A stretch of DNA of 33,988 nt from Bacteroidales bacterium. Its GTDB lineage: Bacteria; Bacteroidota; Bacteroidia; Bacteroidales; GCA-2748055. A model generated the notes under the pieces. The model saw nothing but the letters and a program-made list of their open reading frames with translations, did not search any database and had not been told where the DNA came from. Made by a program: the position numbers and the translations under genes. The first letter of the stretch is position 1; each line of letters starts with the position of its first letter. Where the stretch lies: the NCBI GenBank assembly GCA_029938715.1, contig JAOZUK010000034.1:1-33988 (forward strand). Reading direction: 5' to 3'. Positions 15,649-23,882 of this stretch are shown piece by piece.

Positions 15649-17634
15649 TTACCGGTTCTTTTGCAATTCAATGGTTCTAACCTGTCCATCCTCGGTTCGC
15701 ATCCTGCAGAAATAGACTCCCGCCGGGTACCTTGTTGCATCCCAGGAAATCTCATGCGCACCGGCTGGAACTCTTTCGTCTGCCAGTGTTTCAATACGCC
15801 TTCCCAACTGGTCATATACAGCAATCTTTATTCCGGTTTCCTGCTCCAGGCTATATGGAATGGTGGTTATCCCAGAGAATGGATTGGGATAATTCTGTTT
15901 CAGGGTAAGCATAATTTCTGTTTCGAAGCGATCATTCAATCCCACCGTATGGTCAACGGTATATAGTTCTATCCCCTCGCCGGTTCCCAGGTTTCTTGAA
16001 TACTCTTTTGCGCCCCAACTGTTGAAATGCTCATGCACTCCAAGGCTCTCCAGTGGAGAATCCTCCGCTCCGGGATTGTAGATTATCCCTGATGGGGGAT
16101 TATTGGCCTGTGCCGCTTCATGAAGCCAGTTGTCCACATTGCCATGTACATTGAGCGAATTGGTTGGTTCAGACCTCATCCAGTCAACACAGACCGATTC
16201 AAGGGCAACCACATCTTGCGACATAAAGAGGCTGGATGTATACTTCCCTCTGTACTGCTGCCAGGTAGAGATCCTGTTCTGCTGGTCGCCTGCATAAAAT
16301 GCATCCACTACATATAGAATGGTTTTATCACGTATTTGAGGGTGCCCCAGGAGGTCCACCAGGTAATTATAAGTTGCATAATCCCTGGCCGGTAATTCTC
16401 CAATATTTCCGTCATAGAAGTTATGCACTGTTGCAGCCCTGTGCATTCCACGGTGAAGATCCGGATTCCCCAGTGAATCGGTCACATTATTGGGACCAAA
16501 TCCCCAGGTATAATTTCCATCGATCCAGATCTCCGGAGAAGCTGTAGGAATAAAGACAGATCCATACAGGTTTTTGGCACATATGGTCACCCCTGCCATG
16601 GTATGTCCCTTCATATTGGTCAGGTTGATCAGGTAGTCAGACTCGGTCACTGATTTCACCCAGTAGATTCCTGCTACTGTGGTATCGGCAAAATGGATCC
16701 GGGCCTCCAGGTCTTCTTCTGCTGCTATGTATCTGCCAGCTCCATCTCCCTCCAGGTATTTTGGATTTCCCACAAACCTCACATTCTGATATTCAGCTCC
16801 AGCATGATTTTTGAAGGGAGTCATAATGTAATCGGGAATACGGGCCGATACATCATACACGGTAATTTTTTCACCAGGCACTCCCACCTCTTCGATAAGG
16901 TCAGTGATAATTGACATCAGCAACTGGGGAGTAGGACCCGGACTGGCTGCCTTCTCTTTTCCACCACCCAGGCCCACCAACAGATTCGCTTTAATGGCAA
17001 TCTTTTCACCGGGTGCATAACCCACATCGCCCACTCCTTTGCGAATATTGGCATACCTGAATAGGTTATCCCAGCCATCATAGGCAGTGGTTGCACCTGA
17101 AACGCCATCCAGTGACAGGTCGAACATCCGGTCTACCCGCTCCGGATTTGTATTCTGGTCTTCCCACCAGAATCCGTCAGGTGCAGATGCATTGTAGGTT
17201 ACAGCATCAGGATCATGGGCCCATGTAACCCTGCCCGGGAATATACCTTTTGCCACTCCTACAGGCTCGTTAGGATTATCAGGAGGTGTGAAAATTTCTG
17301 TATTCTGGCTTCTAACTGCTGCTTTTATCTCCTTGTAGGAGGTCAGCATTACTGTGGTAGTTCCGACTCCAAGGGCCAGCACAATCAGCAATACACCTAA
17401 CGGTATGCGAGATTCTCTTAACTTCCTGAAAGCCTTCTTAAAAAAAGCAGCTGCAATGGCCGTTCCAAATAGCCAGGTAATGAAGGTCACAGCATTTGCT
17501 GCTGCTATCCTCTGACATGGGTAAGTGATGCGGCTTGGTTTTGGGATAACCCGCAACAATAACCATACTACTGATACAATTCCAAGTACAATAAAGTAGA
17601 GCGTTCCCTTCGATTTCTTCCTGTGGGTTTCCAT
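15649..17634 (-). CDS. DUF362-domain protein with N-terminal membrane helices and a T9SS-type C-terminal domain
   Basis: The 661-residue protein begins with three hydrophobic segments (about 10-31, 48-65 and 77-99). The central region is a DUF362 domain: IAIKANLLVGLGGG, ASPGPTPQLLMSIITDLIEE, ITVYDVSARIPDY and the hallmark INLTNMKGHTMAGVTICAKN-LYG. Residues 578-661 are a T9SS type A sorting domain (NYPNPFSGITTIPYS ... YPAGVYFCRMRT). DUF362 is of unknown function and is often linked to iron-sulfur proteins, but no cysteine cluster is visible here. A sorting domain on a protein that appears to be anchored by several helices is odd, since T9SS cargo normally has a cleavable signal peptide. The gene lies between the UroD-like and sulfatase genes. 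Function unknown. Confidence 0.78.
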   Translation of the reverse strand: METHRKKSKGTLYFIVLGIVSVVWLLLRVIPKPSRITYPCQRIAAANAVTFITWLFGTAIAAAFFKKAFRKLRESRIPLGVLLIVLALGVGTTTVMLTSYKEIKAAVRSQNTEIFTPPDNPNEPVGVAKGIFPGRVTWAHDPDAVTYNASAPDGFWWEDQNTNPERVDRMFDLSLDGVSGATTAYDGWDNLFRYANIRKGVGDVGYAPGEKIAIKANLLVGLGGGKEKAASPGPTPQLLMSIITDLIEEVGVPGEKITVYDVSARIPDYIMTPFKNHAGAEYQNVRFVGNPKYLEGDGAGRYIAAEEDLEARIHFADTTVAGIYWVKSVTESDYLINLTNMKGHTMAGVTICAKNLYGSVFIPTASPEIWIDGNYTWGFGPNNVTDSLGNPDLHRGMHRAATVHNFYDGNIGELPARDYATYNYLVDLLGHPQIRDKTILYVVDAFYAGDQQNRISTWQQYRGKYTSSLFMSQDVVALESVCVDWMRSEPTNSLNVHGNVDNWLHEAAQANNPPSGIIYNPGAEDSPLESLGVHEHFNSWGAKEYSRNLGTGEGIELYTVDHTVGLNDRFETEIMLTLKQNYPNPFSGITTIPYSLEQETGIKIAVYDQLGRRIETLADERVPAGAHEISWDATRYPAGVYFCRMRTEDGQVRTIELQKNR

Positions 17635-17666
17635 ATTTGATGAGTTTTATACCGTTTTACAAATTT

Positions 17667-18770
17667 TCAATCTATTTTCCCGTGCTTGTTACACAATTCG
17701 ATAAATTTTAATACCCTCTCAGGTGAAACATCATTTTGAATAATATGGGCCGGAGAGATCATATATCCACCGCCAGCCCCAAGTATATCTATTTTTTCCA
17801 TGATGTCCTTCTCAAGCTCCTCGTCTGTTCCATTGGGCAGAAGGTCCTGCTGATCAATTGCACCCCAAAATGAGAACAAGTCCCCAAAACCATCCTTCAT
17901 GTCTCTGGGAAGATGGCCCGGCACATCAGGCTGGACCGGATTAAATACCTCAAATCCCATTTCGTGGATGTCCTTTAGTAACTCACTCACAGCCCCGTCG
18001 CAATGAAGGATAGGAATAATATCAGGTTTTTTATCCTTAAAGCGCTGAATCATTTCAGTGTAAAAGGGCTTTAGTTGTTTCCTAAAGGTTTCCTGGTCCA
18101 TAATGAGGCTCTGCTGGGTGCCAAAATCATCCCCGAACCAGATGGCATCCACACCTTTATCAATCAGTCGCAATCCTATTTCAGTCTGGAACTCGGCACA
18201 TGCTTTAAAGAGTGGAATCACATACTCGGTTTCCATCATCATATCCACCAGCAGTTTCTCCATTCCTGCCAACTGGTGTGCAAGTGAAAAGACGGTCACC
18301 TCGATATCTCCAAATACCAGGTATTCATCATGGTATTTCTTCACCAGTCTATCTGCATCCCGGTAGCGACCAGGTGCATCAGGATCCGGGAAGGTATAAT
18401 TGTCAATATCTGCCTTGGTTTGTGCCTGTGCCAGTGGATAATCAACCACCTCCACATAGATATCACCCTGACGCATTTTCATTTGATACTCATTCAGCCA
18501 GTGCCCTTTTTCATCAGCTTCAATTTTGAAATCGTCCGAAACTGAGGCCCCTGTAACCACAACATCACTACCCATGGCTGTGCGCAATTCATTGGCACTG
18601 ATCCGGTAGGTTACATCTTCATAGAGGTTATCGGTATAGTGGGCTGGAATACCCAATTCCTTGCTGAAGTGGTCCGTTAACTGCCGGCACATTTCAAATT
18701 GTAAAGGAACCCGATCTGCTTTACCGGGCAATTTTCCAAATGTTTTTAGTACGCGTTCTCTTGAATTCAT
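17667..18770 (-). CDS. Uroporphyrinogen decarboxylase (URO-D) superfamily protein
   Basis: The 367-residue cytoplasmic protein starts MNSRERVLKTFGKLPGKADRVP, the usual beginning of this superfamily, and continues with KGVDAIWFGDDFGTQQSLI, IIPILHCDGAVSELL, LFSFWGAIDQQDLLP and GAGGGYMISPAHII, all standard barrel segments. The superfamily holds true haem-pathway decarboxylases and methyltransferases such as MtaA and CmuA that work with corrinoids; the sequence is closer to the general methyltransferase-like group than to HemE, but the activity is unknown. The ATG at 18770 is preferred over 18818, which would overlap the previous gene and add 16 unrelated residues. It lies 26 bp after the CBM9/PKD gene. 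No corrinoid protein gene is visible nearby. Confidence 0.82.
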   Translation of the reverse strand: MNSRERVLKTFGKLPGKADRVPLQFEMCRQLTDHFSKELGIPAHYTDNLYEDVTYRISANELRTAMGSDVVVTGASVSDDFKIEADEKGHWLNEYQMKMRQGDIYVEVVDYPLAQAQTKADIDNYTFPDPDAPGRYRDADRLVKKYHDEYLVFGDIEVTVFSLAHQLAGMEKLLVDMMMETEYVIPLFKACAEFQTEIGLRLIDKGVDAIWFGDDFGTQQSLIMDQETFRKQLKPFYTEMIQRFKDKKPDIIPILHCDGAVSELLKDIHEMGFEVFNPVQPDVPGHLPRDMKDGFGDLFSFWGAIDQQDLLPNGTDEELEKDIMEKIDILGAGGGYMISPAHIIQNDVSPERVLKFIELCNKHGKID

Positions 18771-18796
18771 TTTATACGGTATTTGTTTAAATGTAT

Positions 18797-19882
18797 CTAT
18801 TTTGTGACCACATCCCATACTTTGGAACGAACCGATTTCCCACCAGGCCCTTGTACGGTTAAAATAACAGTCCAGTTACCTTCTCTTTCATATTTATGCT
18901 GGGGATGCTGAATAGTGGAACTATTCCCGTCTCCAAAATCCCAGTGCCAGCTGTTTACTTCCCCAGCAGAGCGATCCATAAACTGTATGATTCTATCATC
19001 GCGGTCCACTTCCGTAAATGCCCAGTTGGCATCAATATCGTTTCTGTACTTCTCCTCCAGAGGCATCAGCCTGAACGCACAGAGATAGGAAGCATCCCGG
19101 ATCATCCGGATGTCATGGGCCAGGTTTCTGTAAGTCTCCTTTTTCCCGGTTCCATCGTATTCAATGGTGAGCCACGACAACCCGATCAATTCATTCTCCT
19201 TCAGACTGGATACAATGGAATTTTCAAATCCCTCAGGTGAAGCATAATCAAAAGGTGTAATATAAAACTCCATCTTAAGGGTACCACTATCACCGGGCTG
19301 AAGCTGATGGTCATAGGCCACCTGCATATGAGGATAGTCCTTGATCCAGTAAGCATTTCCCCAGATCATGGCCCAATCCTTATCCTTTACCGGGGTGAAT
19401 ATGTGGTAGTTCTGGGCGTGCCCTCCATGTCCTTTGAAATGGAGTTCGTCTGCAGATAGCCTCTCCCGGTGCAAGTTGGAAAAATTGATAAAATTCCCTC
19501 CTGAAAGATCAGCATCCACCACCAGTTCAAAAATATCCTGGGCCAGGGCCTGATCCTCAAAATCCCAGTAATCGTCATAGGCCTCCAGGTAAAAATAGAG
19601 ACGGTTGAGCCCATTTACCCAGCCCACCTTCACTTTCAGGTCATAATCGGCAGGGTCCTGAGGCACACCCTCGGCATACACTGTATTCACCAGCTGATCA
19701 GATCCGATGTAAAAAGAGTCTGGAACTATCTCCCATTCAGAAAAGTCGCCGTCAATTGAAGGAGTCAATTCCCGTGGAAACTGATAGATCATAAATTCTA
19801 CACCTGGACGGGCAAAGGATCCCAGGATCACTAAAATCAGGGAACATGTTAAGATTAATCCCACTCTGGTTATCACCTTCAT
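18797..19882 (-). CDS. Secreted CBM9-like/DOMON plus PKD-domain protein
   Basis: The 361-residue protein has a hydrophobic signal sequence (VGLILTCSLILVILGSFA). Residues about 38-270 resemble a CBM9/DOMON-like carbohydrate-binding fold: it opens with PSIDGDFSEWEIVPDSF and has LYFYLEAYDDYWDF and FELVVDADLSGGN. Residues about 295-361 are a PKD domain with the hallmark WHWDFGDGNSS and HKYEREGNWTVILTV. No catalytic domain is apparent, so a glycan-binding or accessory role is likely. It is 7 bp downstream of the 1285-residue enzyme gene, whose C-terminal domain starts with a similar DLDGGFGQWESVEAIYY, so the two probably bind the same substrate. Confidence 0.72.
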   Translation of the reverse strand: MKVITRVGLILTCSLILVILGSFARPGVEFMIYQFPRELTPSIDGDFSEWEIVPDSFYIGSDQLVNTVYAEGVPQDPADYDLKVKVGWVNGLNRLYFYLEAYDDYWDFEDQALAQDIFELVVDADLSGGNFINFSNLHRERLSADELHFKGHGGHAQNYHIFTPVKDKDWAMIWGNAYWIKDYPHMQVAYDHQLQPGDSGTLKMEFYITPFDYASPEGFENSIVSSLKENELIGLSWLTIEYDGTGKKETYRNLAHDIRMIRDASYLCAFRLMPLEEKYRNDIDANWAFTEVDRDDRIIQFMDRSAGEVNSWHWDFGDGNSSTIQHPQHKYEREGNWTVILTVQGPGGKSVRSKVWDVVTK

Positions 19883-19889
19883 TTCTTAG

Positions 19890-22800
19890 CTATTTCTCGG
19901 TAAATCGATAATTAGATCTACGCTCTGGAGCACTATCTCCTTTCAGGAAGAAATCCTCGATCTTCCCGCTCACAGGTACATTGTCGGTCCAGTGGAAATC
20001 AAATGCGGACGATTCAAGCATTTTGCGGGGGACTTCAATCATCAGCTCATCTCCTTCGTACTTGTAATTCACCTCAACCTGCCTGCCCCACTTCTCCTTC
20101 TTCCATGCCTGTAATGAAGTCGTGGTTTTTGAAGAGTTGGTTGCGTTGATCAATAGATCATACCCATTCCAGCCTGTCTCAGCACTCTGATCACTGTTGA
20201 TATATAGCAGCATCCAATGGTCGCTGGAATGAGCAGTCAGCTCCTCTGCTGTTTTTGCATAGAAATAGAAATTCTGGTCGTCTCTTGCCACCCTCGATTC
20301 AATGAGATCATTTCGGCCGGTCTGATCCACATAGGGCCCGGCCTCTCCTACCCCTTCCCCATTTCTGTGGGCCACATCACCTATGTGATCATAATAAATC
20401 GCTTCCACACTTTCCCACTGGCCAAATCCACCATCGAGATCTATGGTCTTCTCCGCACCAGCCGGAACCAACTTCTGAACACCTTTATATTTTCGCACAT
20501 TATCGATTAACTGGTAATAATAGTTATCGGTATGTCCACCCACCATGGGTTCAATATCCCGACTGTACTCCTGATTATACTGGTCGATAAAAACTTTCGT
20601 TCCTGGTCTGATTGGCCTACCGGCCATCCCAATATGCGCTCCAGGGTAAAAATCAAAAAACAGGATCCTGTCGATTAACTCCTCCTGAGCTGGCATGGTA
20701 CCCATACCTGCGGTCCATTCATTCCATCCTGTGATAAAAATAAACTCCGGGTCCACTTCCAGCGCTCGGTTCCACTGTTCCTGGAAATGAAGTCCCTGGT
20801 CGGTAAAAGGGGTGAGATCATACTGATCATTTTCAGGTTGGTAGAATTGATGATAGCTCCTTCCAATGTTGGAGAAAGGATGCTGTCCGACAGCCACAGG
20901 TACATTTTCCGGAATGCTGGGATCTTCATGCCATCCAATGGTCTGAGGGAAGTGATCCACCCAGGGCCATTCATCCTTCCCATCGTCATACCAGGGCAGG
21001 GAGGTCCATGCCCAGCTTTGCCTCAGGCTAAAGAAGTTCATGATATCCTCTTCAAATACGATTTCATTTACCAGATTCCTCTGAGGTTGTTCATGCTGTC
21101 CGTATAAGAGGAGCGGCTTCCCCTTCCACATAAACCACATATCGGGGTACATACCTTTCTTATAAAAGTCATTCCAGAGGGTATTGACCGAGATCTCACT
21201 TCCCAGGAATGCAATATCGGGAGTTTTCTCGCCTTCCTCTCTCATTTTACGCCACACTTCACAAACAGGCAGGTAAACTTCGGGGAAGGTTCTGTTGTTG
21301 GTTACGTCGAATATAATTACATCCACCCCGGCATCGGCCAGCTGGTAAGCATGTCGGCGAATGGCCCACTCCTCATTATTCAGGTAGTAGCCAATTTCGG
21401 GTTCTCCCCAGAAATGGCTCCCCGATCCCCATTGAGGATCTTCCGGATTCTCAGCCAGTATTTTGGTTACATCATAGGGCCCTTTGCCGTCAGGAGTCAG
21501 ATGTGTCATAAAATAGAACATCCCCACATACCTCTCTCCTTTCTCAGGTCCGGCCTCTCGGTACATGGCCAGTTCCCGTCCCAGTGCATCGGTAGCCACC
21601 CAGGTATCGGACATAATATCTCTGGCAGAACCATGTTTTTTCTGCTGGTCAATCTCACCCTGGTAGATCACCTGGTCCCAATCCTGAATTCCAATGGTTT
21701 CCTTGTATTGATCAAAAACTTCATCTTCGTTGGAGGCATCTGCAGCCTGGTAAACATACCAAACAGGCTTGGCCCCTCCAGGGTCATCTTCATCGTCGGG
21801 GAAGCGACGCAATCCAATGCGAAGACCACCCTCTCCCCTGTTATCAAACCAGTTGTGCCATTGAAATCCGTCAATCCCATCCAGGGTTTTGAATTTCTTC
21901 CAGGCATAGGCAAATCCTGCCGCCTGCTCGATCAAATCCTGTTCGGAGTAGGTCTTTGAATTGGTCCCGTTTTCCGACAGCCACAGAGTCCTTTTTTGCT
22001 CTCCTTTATAAAGAACCTCAGGTAGCTTGATCCAGGCATTGAGCACCTCAATATTTTTAAAAGTGATTAAAGGGGTTTCAAATGTGAAGTCCACCTTCTG
22101 GTCCAGCCAGGTTTTCGGCTCAAATAACGATTCCGGGTATGGATGTTGTGCCACAGCCCATTCAAAGTCTCCTTCTGCCTGTGTATAGTCAAGCAGAATC
22201 TCCATCAGGTCCTTGGAAGGATAGAATTTCGGATGGGAGGTCCATGCCCAGTAGTGGGTCAGTGTGACAAAAACCTCCGAATGTTGGTTATATTTTCTGG
22301 CAATGTTGTAGCACATGCGCATGGACTTCAAATAAGCGTCCATAAAAACCACGTCGGTTTTATCCCCCATATTGGTCCATACCCAACCTGCATCCACCTC
22401 GTTGTGCATGATCCAATGATGAATCCTGCCATACTTTTTATCGGGCCTGCTATACCTGCTGGCCAGGAAATCCAGGGCAGCTGCATATGCATCCACACTT
22501 TCGGGGTTGGTCATATTGGGCATGCTATAGATACCCGCGGGATCCATATCGGGATGTTGCAATAGTTTTCCAATTTCAGGATCGGGACATTGTTCGGCTT
22601 TGCTGATCAGCAGGATGGCAGCTGTAATTATATTTCGTTCGGCGCATTCCCGGAAGGTCTCATCAAACCCTTCCACTGCTTTCTTCTCAAAATAGTAGGA
22701 TTTCCCATTGTAGCTATGCTCGATTCGATCCTCAGCAGGGGTAGTATACATAAAACGGGTAAACCAGATATTCACCGTGGCACTGGTGATATCCAATTCT

Positions 22801-23747
22801 TCCAGGTCCTCCACATGACCTCGACTGGTACTAAAGCCACCCAATCCTTTCTTACTGCCTGGCTTCTCATCTTCAAGGTCATAGATGGCCTCTATTTCAT
22901 CAGCATACCTGGCATGTGATACCAGCTCAAATCCATTTTCGTTTTTCTCATAAAGGGCCCACTTGGAGAGCAGACGATCATAATTGAAACCATTACGTTT
23001 AATAAACCGTGCTTCCTCCAGGGTAAATGATCCTGGTTTCACCGGCGTAATAAACTCAAATTCCTGAATCTCGGTAACATCTGAATAAGGTGGGACCTCA
23101 GCAAGAAAAAGATCTTCAGATGCTTCAGCTGTACCTGTGATTGCTATGGATTGTTTTGAAGCCTTTACTTTTGTAAGGGTTGAATTGTAATTGTCAGACA
23201 GGTAAGAGCTCAGGTTTGCATGCAAGCGTTCATCCCTTTTTCTATTCTCCTCACGGGTAACCGCCAGCTCCTTCTCCCTCACAGTCATGGGTCTTAGTTG
23301 CAAATTCCTGATCTGGATATTAACATTCGGGCGATCACCCAGATCCAGGCGCAATACATCTCCAATTTGTCCCCATTCACCCAGCTCCAGGCTTAAATCG
23401 GCTGCAAAACTCACCCAACCTTCCGACATTCCAATGCGCCTGATCAGCTTTGAATGTTCCTGAGAAATGGGTACTCCAAACCATATATGAAGGTGATCCA
23501 AACCTTTAGGGCAGAAGTACTCAAATGAGAGTACCTGGTGTTCGGCTGGCAGGGGACGTTGCAAGGGCTGAGTATAGAGGAAAGGATCCTTACCTGTGGT
23601 TTCCATCTGAGAGACACCCCTGTTGGTGATTTCCAGGGTCATATGATGGATGCTGTCTTTTTCAATGAATAACATGGTGCTGCCCGACTGCGCAACTCCC
23701 ATCCCTGCAACAAGAAGGAGTGCGGCCAATAGTGTCAATGATTTCAT
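19890..23747 (-). CDS. Large secreted protein with two glycosidase-like barrels (DUF5722-like and WbsX/GH99-like) and a CBM9-like tail
   Basis: The 1285-residue protein has a signal peptide (ends GMGVAQ). Residues 30-155 look like a beta-sandwich. Residues about 215-690 resemble DUF5722, a clan GH-A-like TIM barrel; IMHNEVDAG (E450) and LWLSENGTNS (E592) sit as an acid/base and nucleophile pair would. Residues about 735-1085 form a WbsX/GH99-like barrel (IGYYLNNEEW, AGVDVIIFDVTNN, GKPLLLYG and FIFITGWNEWTAG with E1010). Residues about 1098-1280 are CBM9-like (LDGGFGQWESVEA). Two catalytic-type barrels in one chain suggest a bifunctional glycosidase, but neither is known to me to have a proven activity of this kind. 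It is the first gene of the minus-strand unit, with a promoter candidate just upstream and the AraC-family gene 135 bp beyond. Confidence 0.72.
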   Translation of the reverse strand: MKSLTLLAALLLVAGMGVAQSGSTMLFIEKDSIHHMTLEITNRGVSQMETTGKDPFLYTQPLQRPLPAEHQVLSFEYFCPKGLDHLHIWFGVPISQEHSKLIRRIGMSEGWVSFAADLSLELGEWGQIGDVLRLDLGDRPNVNIQIRNLQLRPMTVREKELAVTREENRKRDERLHANLSSYLSDNYNSTLTKVKASKQSIAITGTAEASEDLFLAEVPPYSDVTEIQEFEFITPVKPGSFTLEEARFIKRNGFNYDRLLSKWALYEKNENGFELVSHARYADEIEAIYDLEDEKPGSKKGLGGFSTSRGHVEDLEELDITSATVNIWFTRFMYTTPAEDRIEHSYNGKSYYFEKKAVEGFDETFRECAERNIITAAILLISKAEQCPDPEIGKLLQHPDMDPAGIYSMPNMTNPESVDAYAAALDFLASRYSRPDKKYGRIHHWIMHNEVDAGWVWTNMGDKTDVVFMDAYLKSMRMCYNIARKYNQHSEVFVTLTHYWAWTSHPKFYPSKDLMEILLDYTQAEGDFEWAVAQHPYPESLFEPKTWLDQKVDFTFETPLITFKNIEVLNAWIKLPEVLYKGEQKRTLWLSENGTNSKTYSEQDLIEQAAGFAYAWKKFKTLDGIDGFQWHNWFDNRGEGGLRIGLRRFPDDEDDPGGAKPVWYVYQAADASNEDEVFDQYKETIGIQDWDQVIYQGEIDQQKKHGSARDIMSDTWVATDALGRELAMYREAGPEKGERYVGMFYFMTHLTPDGKGPYDVTKILAENPEDPQWGSGSHFWGEPEIGYYLNNEEWAIRRHAYQLADAGVDVIIFDVTNNRTFPEVYLPVCEVWRKMREEGEKTPDIAFLGSEISVNTLWNDFYKKGMYPDMWFMWKGKPLLLYGQHEQPQRNLVNEIVFEEDIMNFFSLRQSWAWTSLPWYDDGKDEWPWVDHFPQTIGWHEDPSIPENVPVAVGQHPFSNIGRSYHQFYQPENDQYDLTPFTDQGLHFQEQWNRALEVDPEFIFITGWNEWTAGMGTMPAQEELIDRILFFDFYPGAHIGMAGRPIRPGTKVFIDQYNQEYSRDIEPMVGGHTDNYYYQLIDNVRKYKGVQKLVPAGAEKTIDLDGGFGQWESVEAIYYDHIGDVAHRNGEGVGEAGPYVDQTGRNDLIESRVARDDQNFYFYAKTAEELTAHSSDHWMLLYINSDQSAETGWNGYDLLINATNSSKTTTSLQAWKKEKWGRQVEVNYKYEGDELMIEVPRKMLESSAFDFHWTDNVPVSGKIEDFFLKGDSAPERRSNYRFTEK

Positions 23748-23764
23748 GGGTAGTTTATTTCCCG

Positions 23765-23795
23765 AAAAAGTAGACTAAATAATCCATCAGCGCAA
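23765..23795 (-). promoter_or_regulatory. Candidate promoter of the 1285-residue enzyme unit
   Basis: The minus strand reads TTG, 20 bp, TACTTTTT, one base short of the Bacteroidetes -7 box and with exactly the same spacing as the other two promoter candidates. An inverted repeat ATCCAT (23782-23787) / ATGGAT (23795-23800) overlaps the -33 end; ATGGATAA is one base away from the TGGACAA half-site found at 12287. Confidence 0.42.
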
Positions 23796-23856
23796 TGGAT
23801 AAAATGGTTCATCCTTTGCATATTTTGAGCCTGATGAGGAAAGAATCCGAATCCTG

Positions 23857-23880
23857 GGAAAGCTTTCCAACCCTGGAAAG
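23857..23880. repeat. Nested palindromes just after the AraC-family gene
   Basis: GGAAAGCTTTCC (23857-23868) is a perfect 12-bp palindrome, and CTTTCCA (23863-23869) can alternatively pair with TGGAAAG (23874-23880) around a 4-nt loop. They begin 2 bp past the stop codon of the regulator gene (23883). No T-tract follows, so they could be a weak terminator or an operator. Confidence 0.45.
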
Positions 23881-23882
23881 AA

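Noticed and set aside
21351-21959. 202-codon plus-strand open frame
   Set aside because: Antisense to the well-supported 1285-residue enzyme gene; composition is that of a shadow frame with no recognisable domain.
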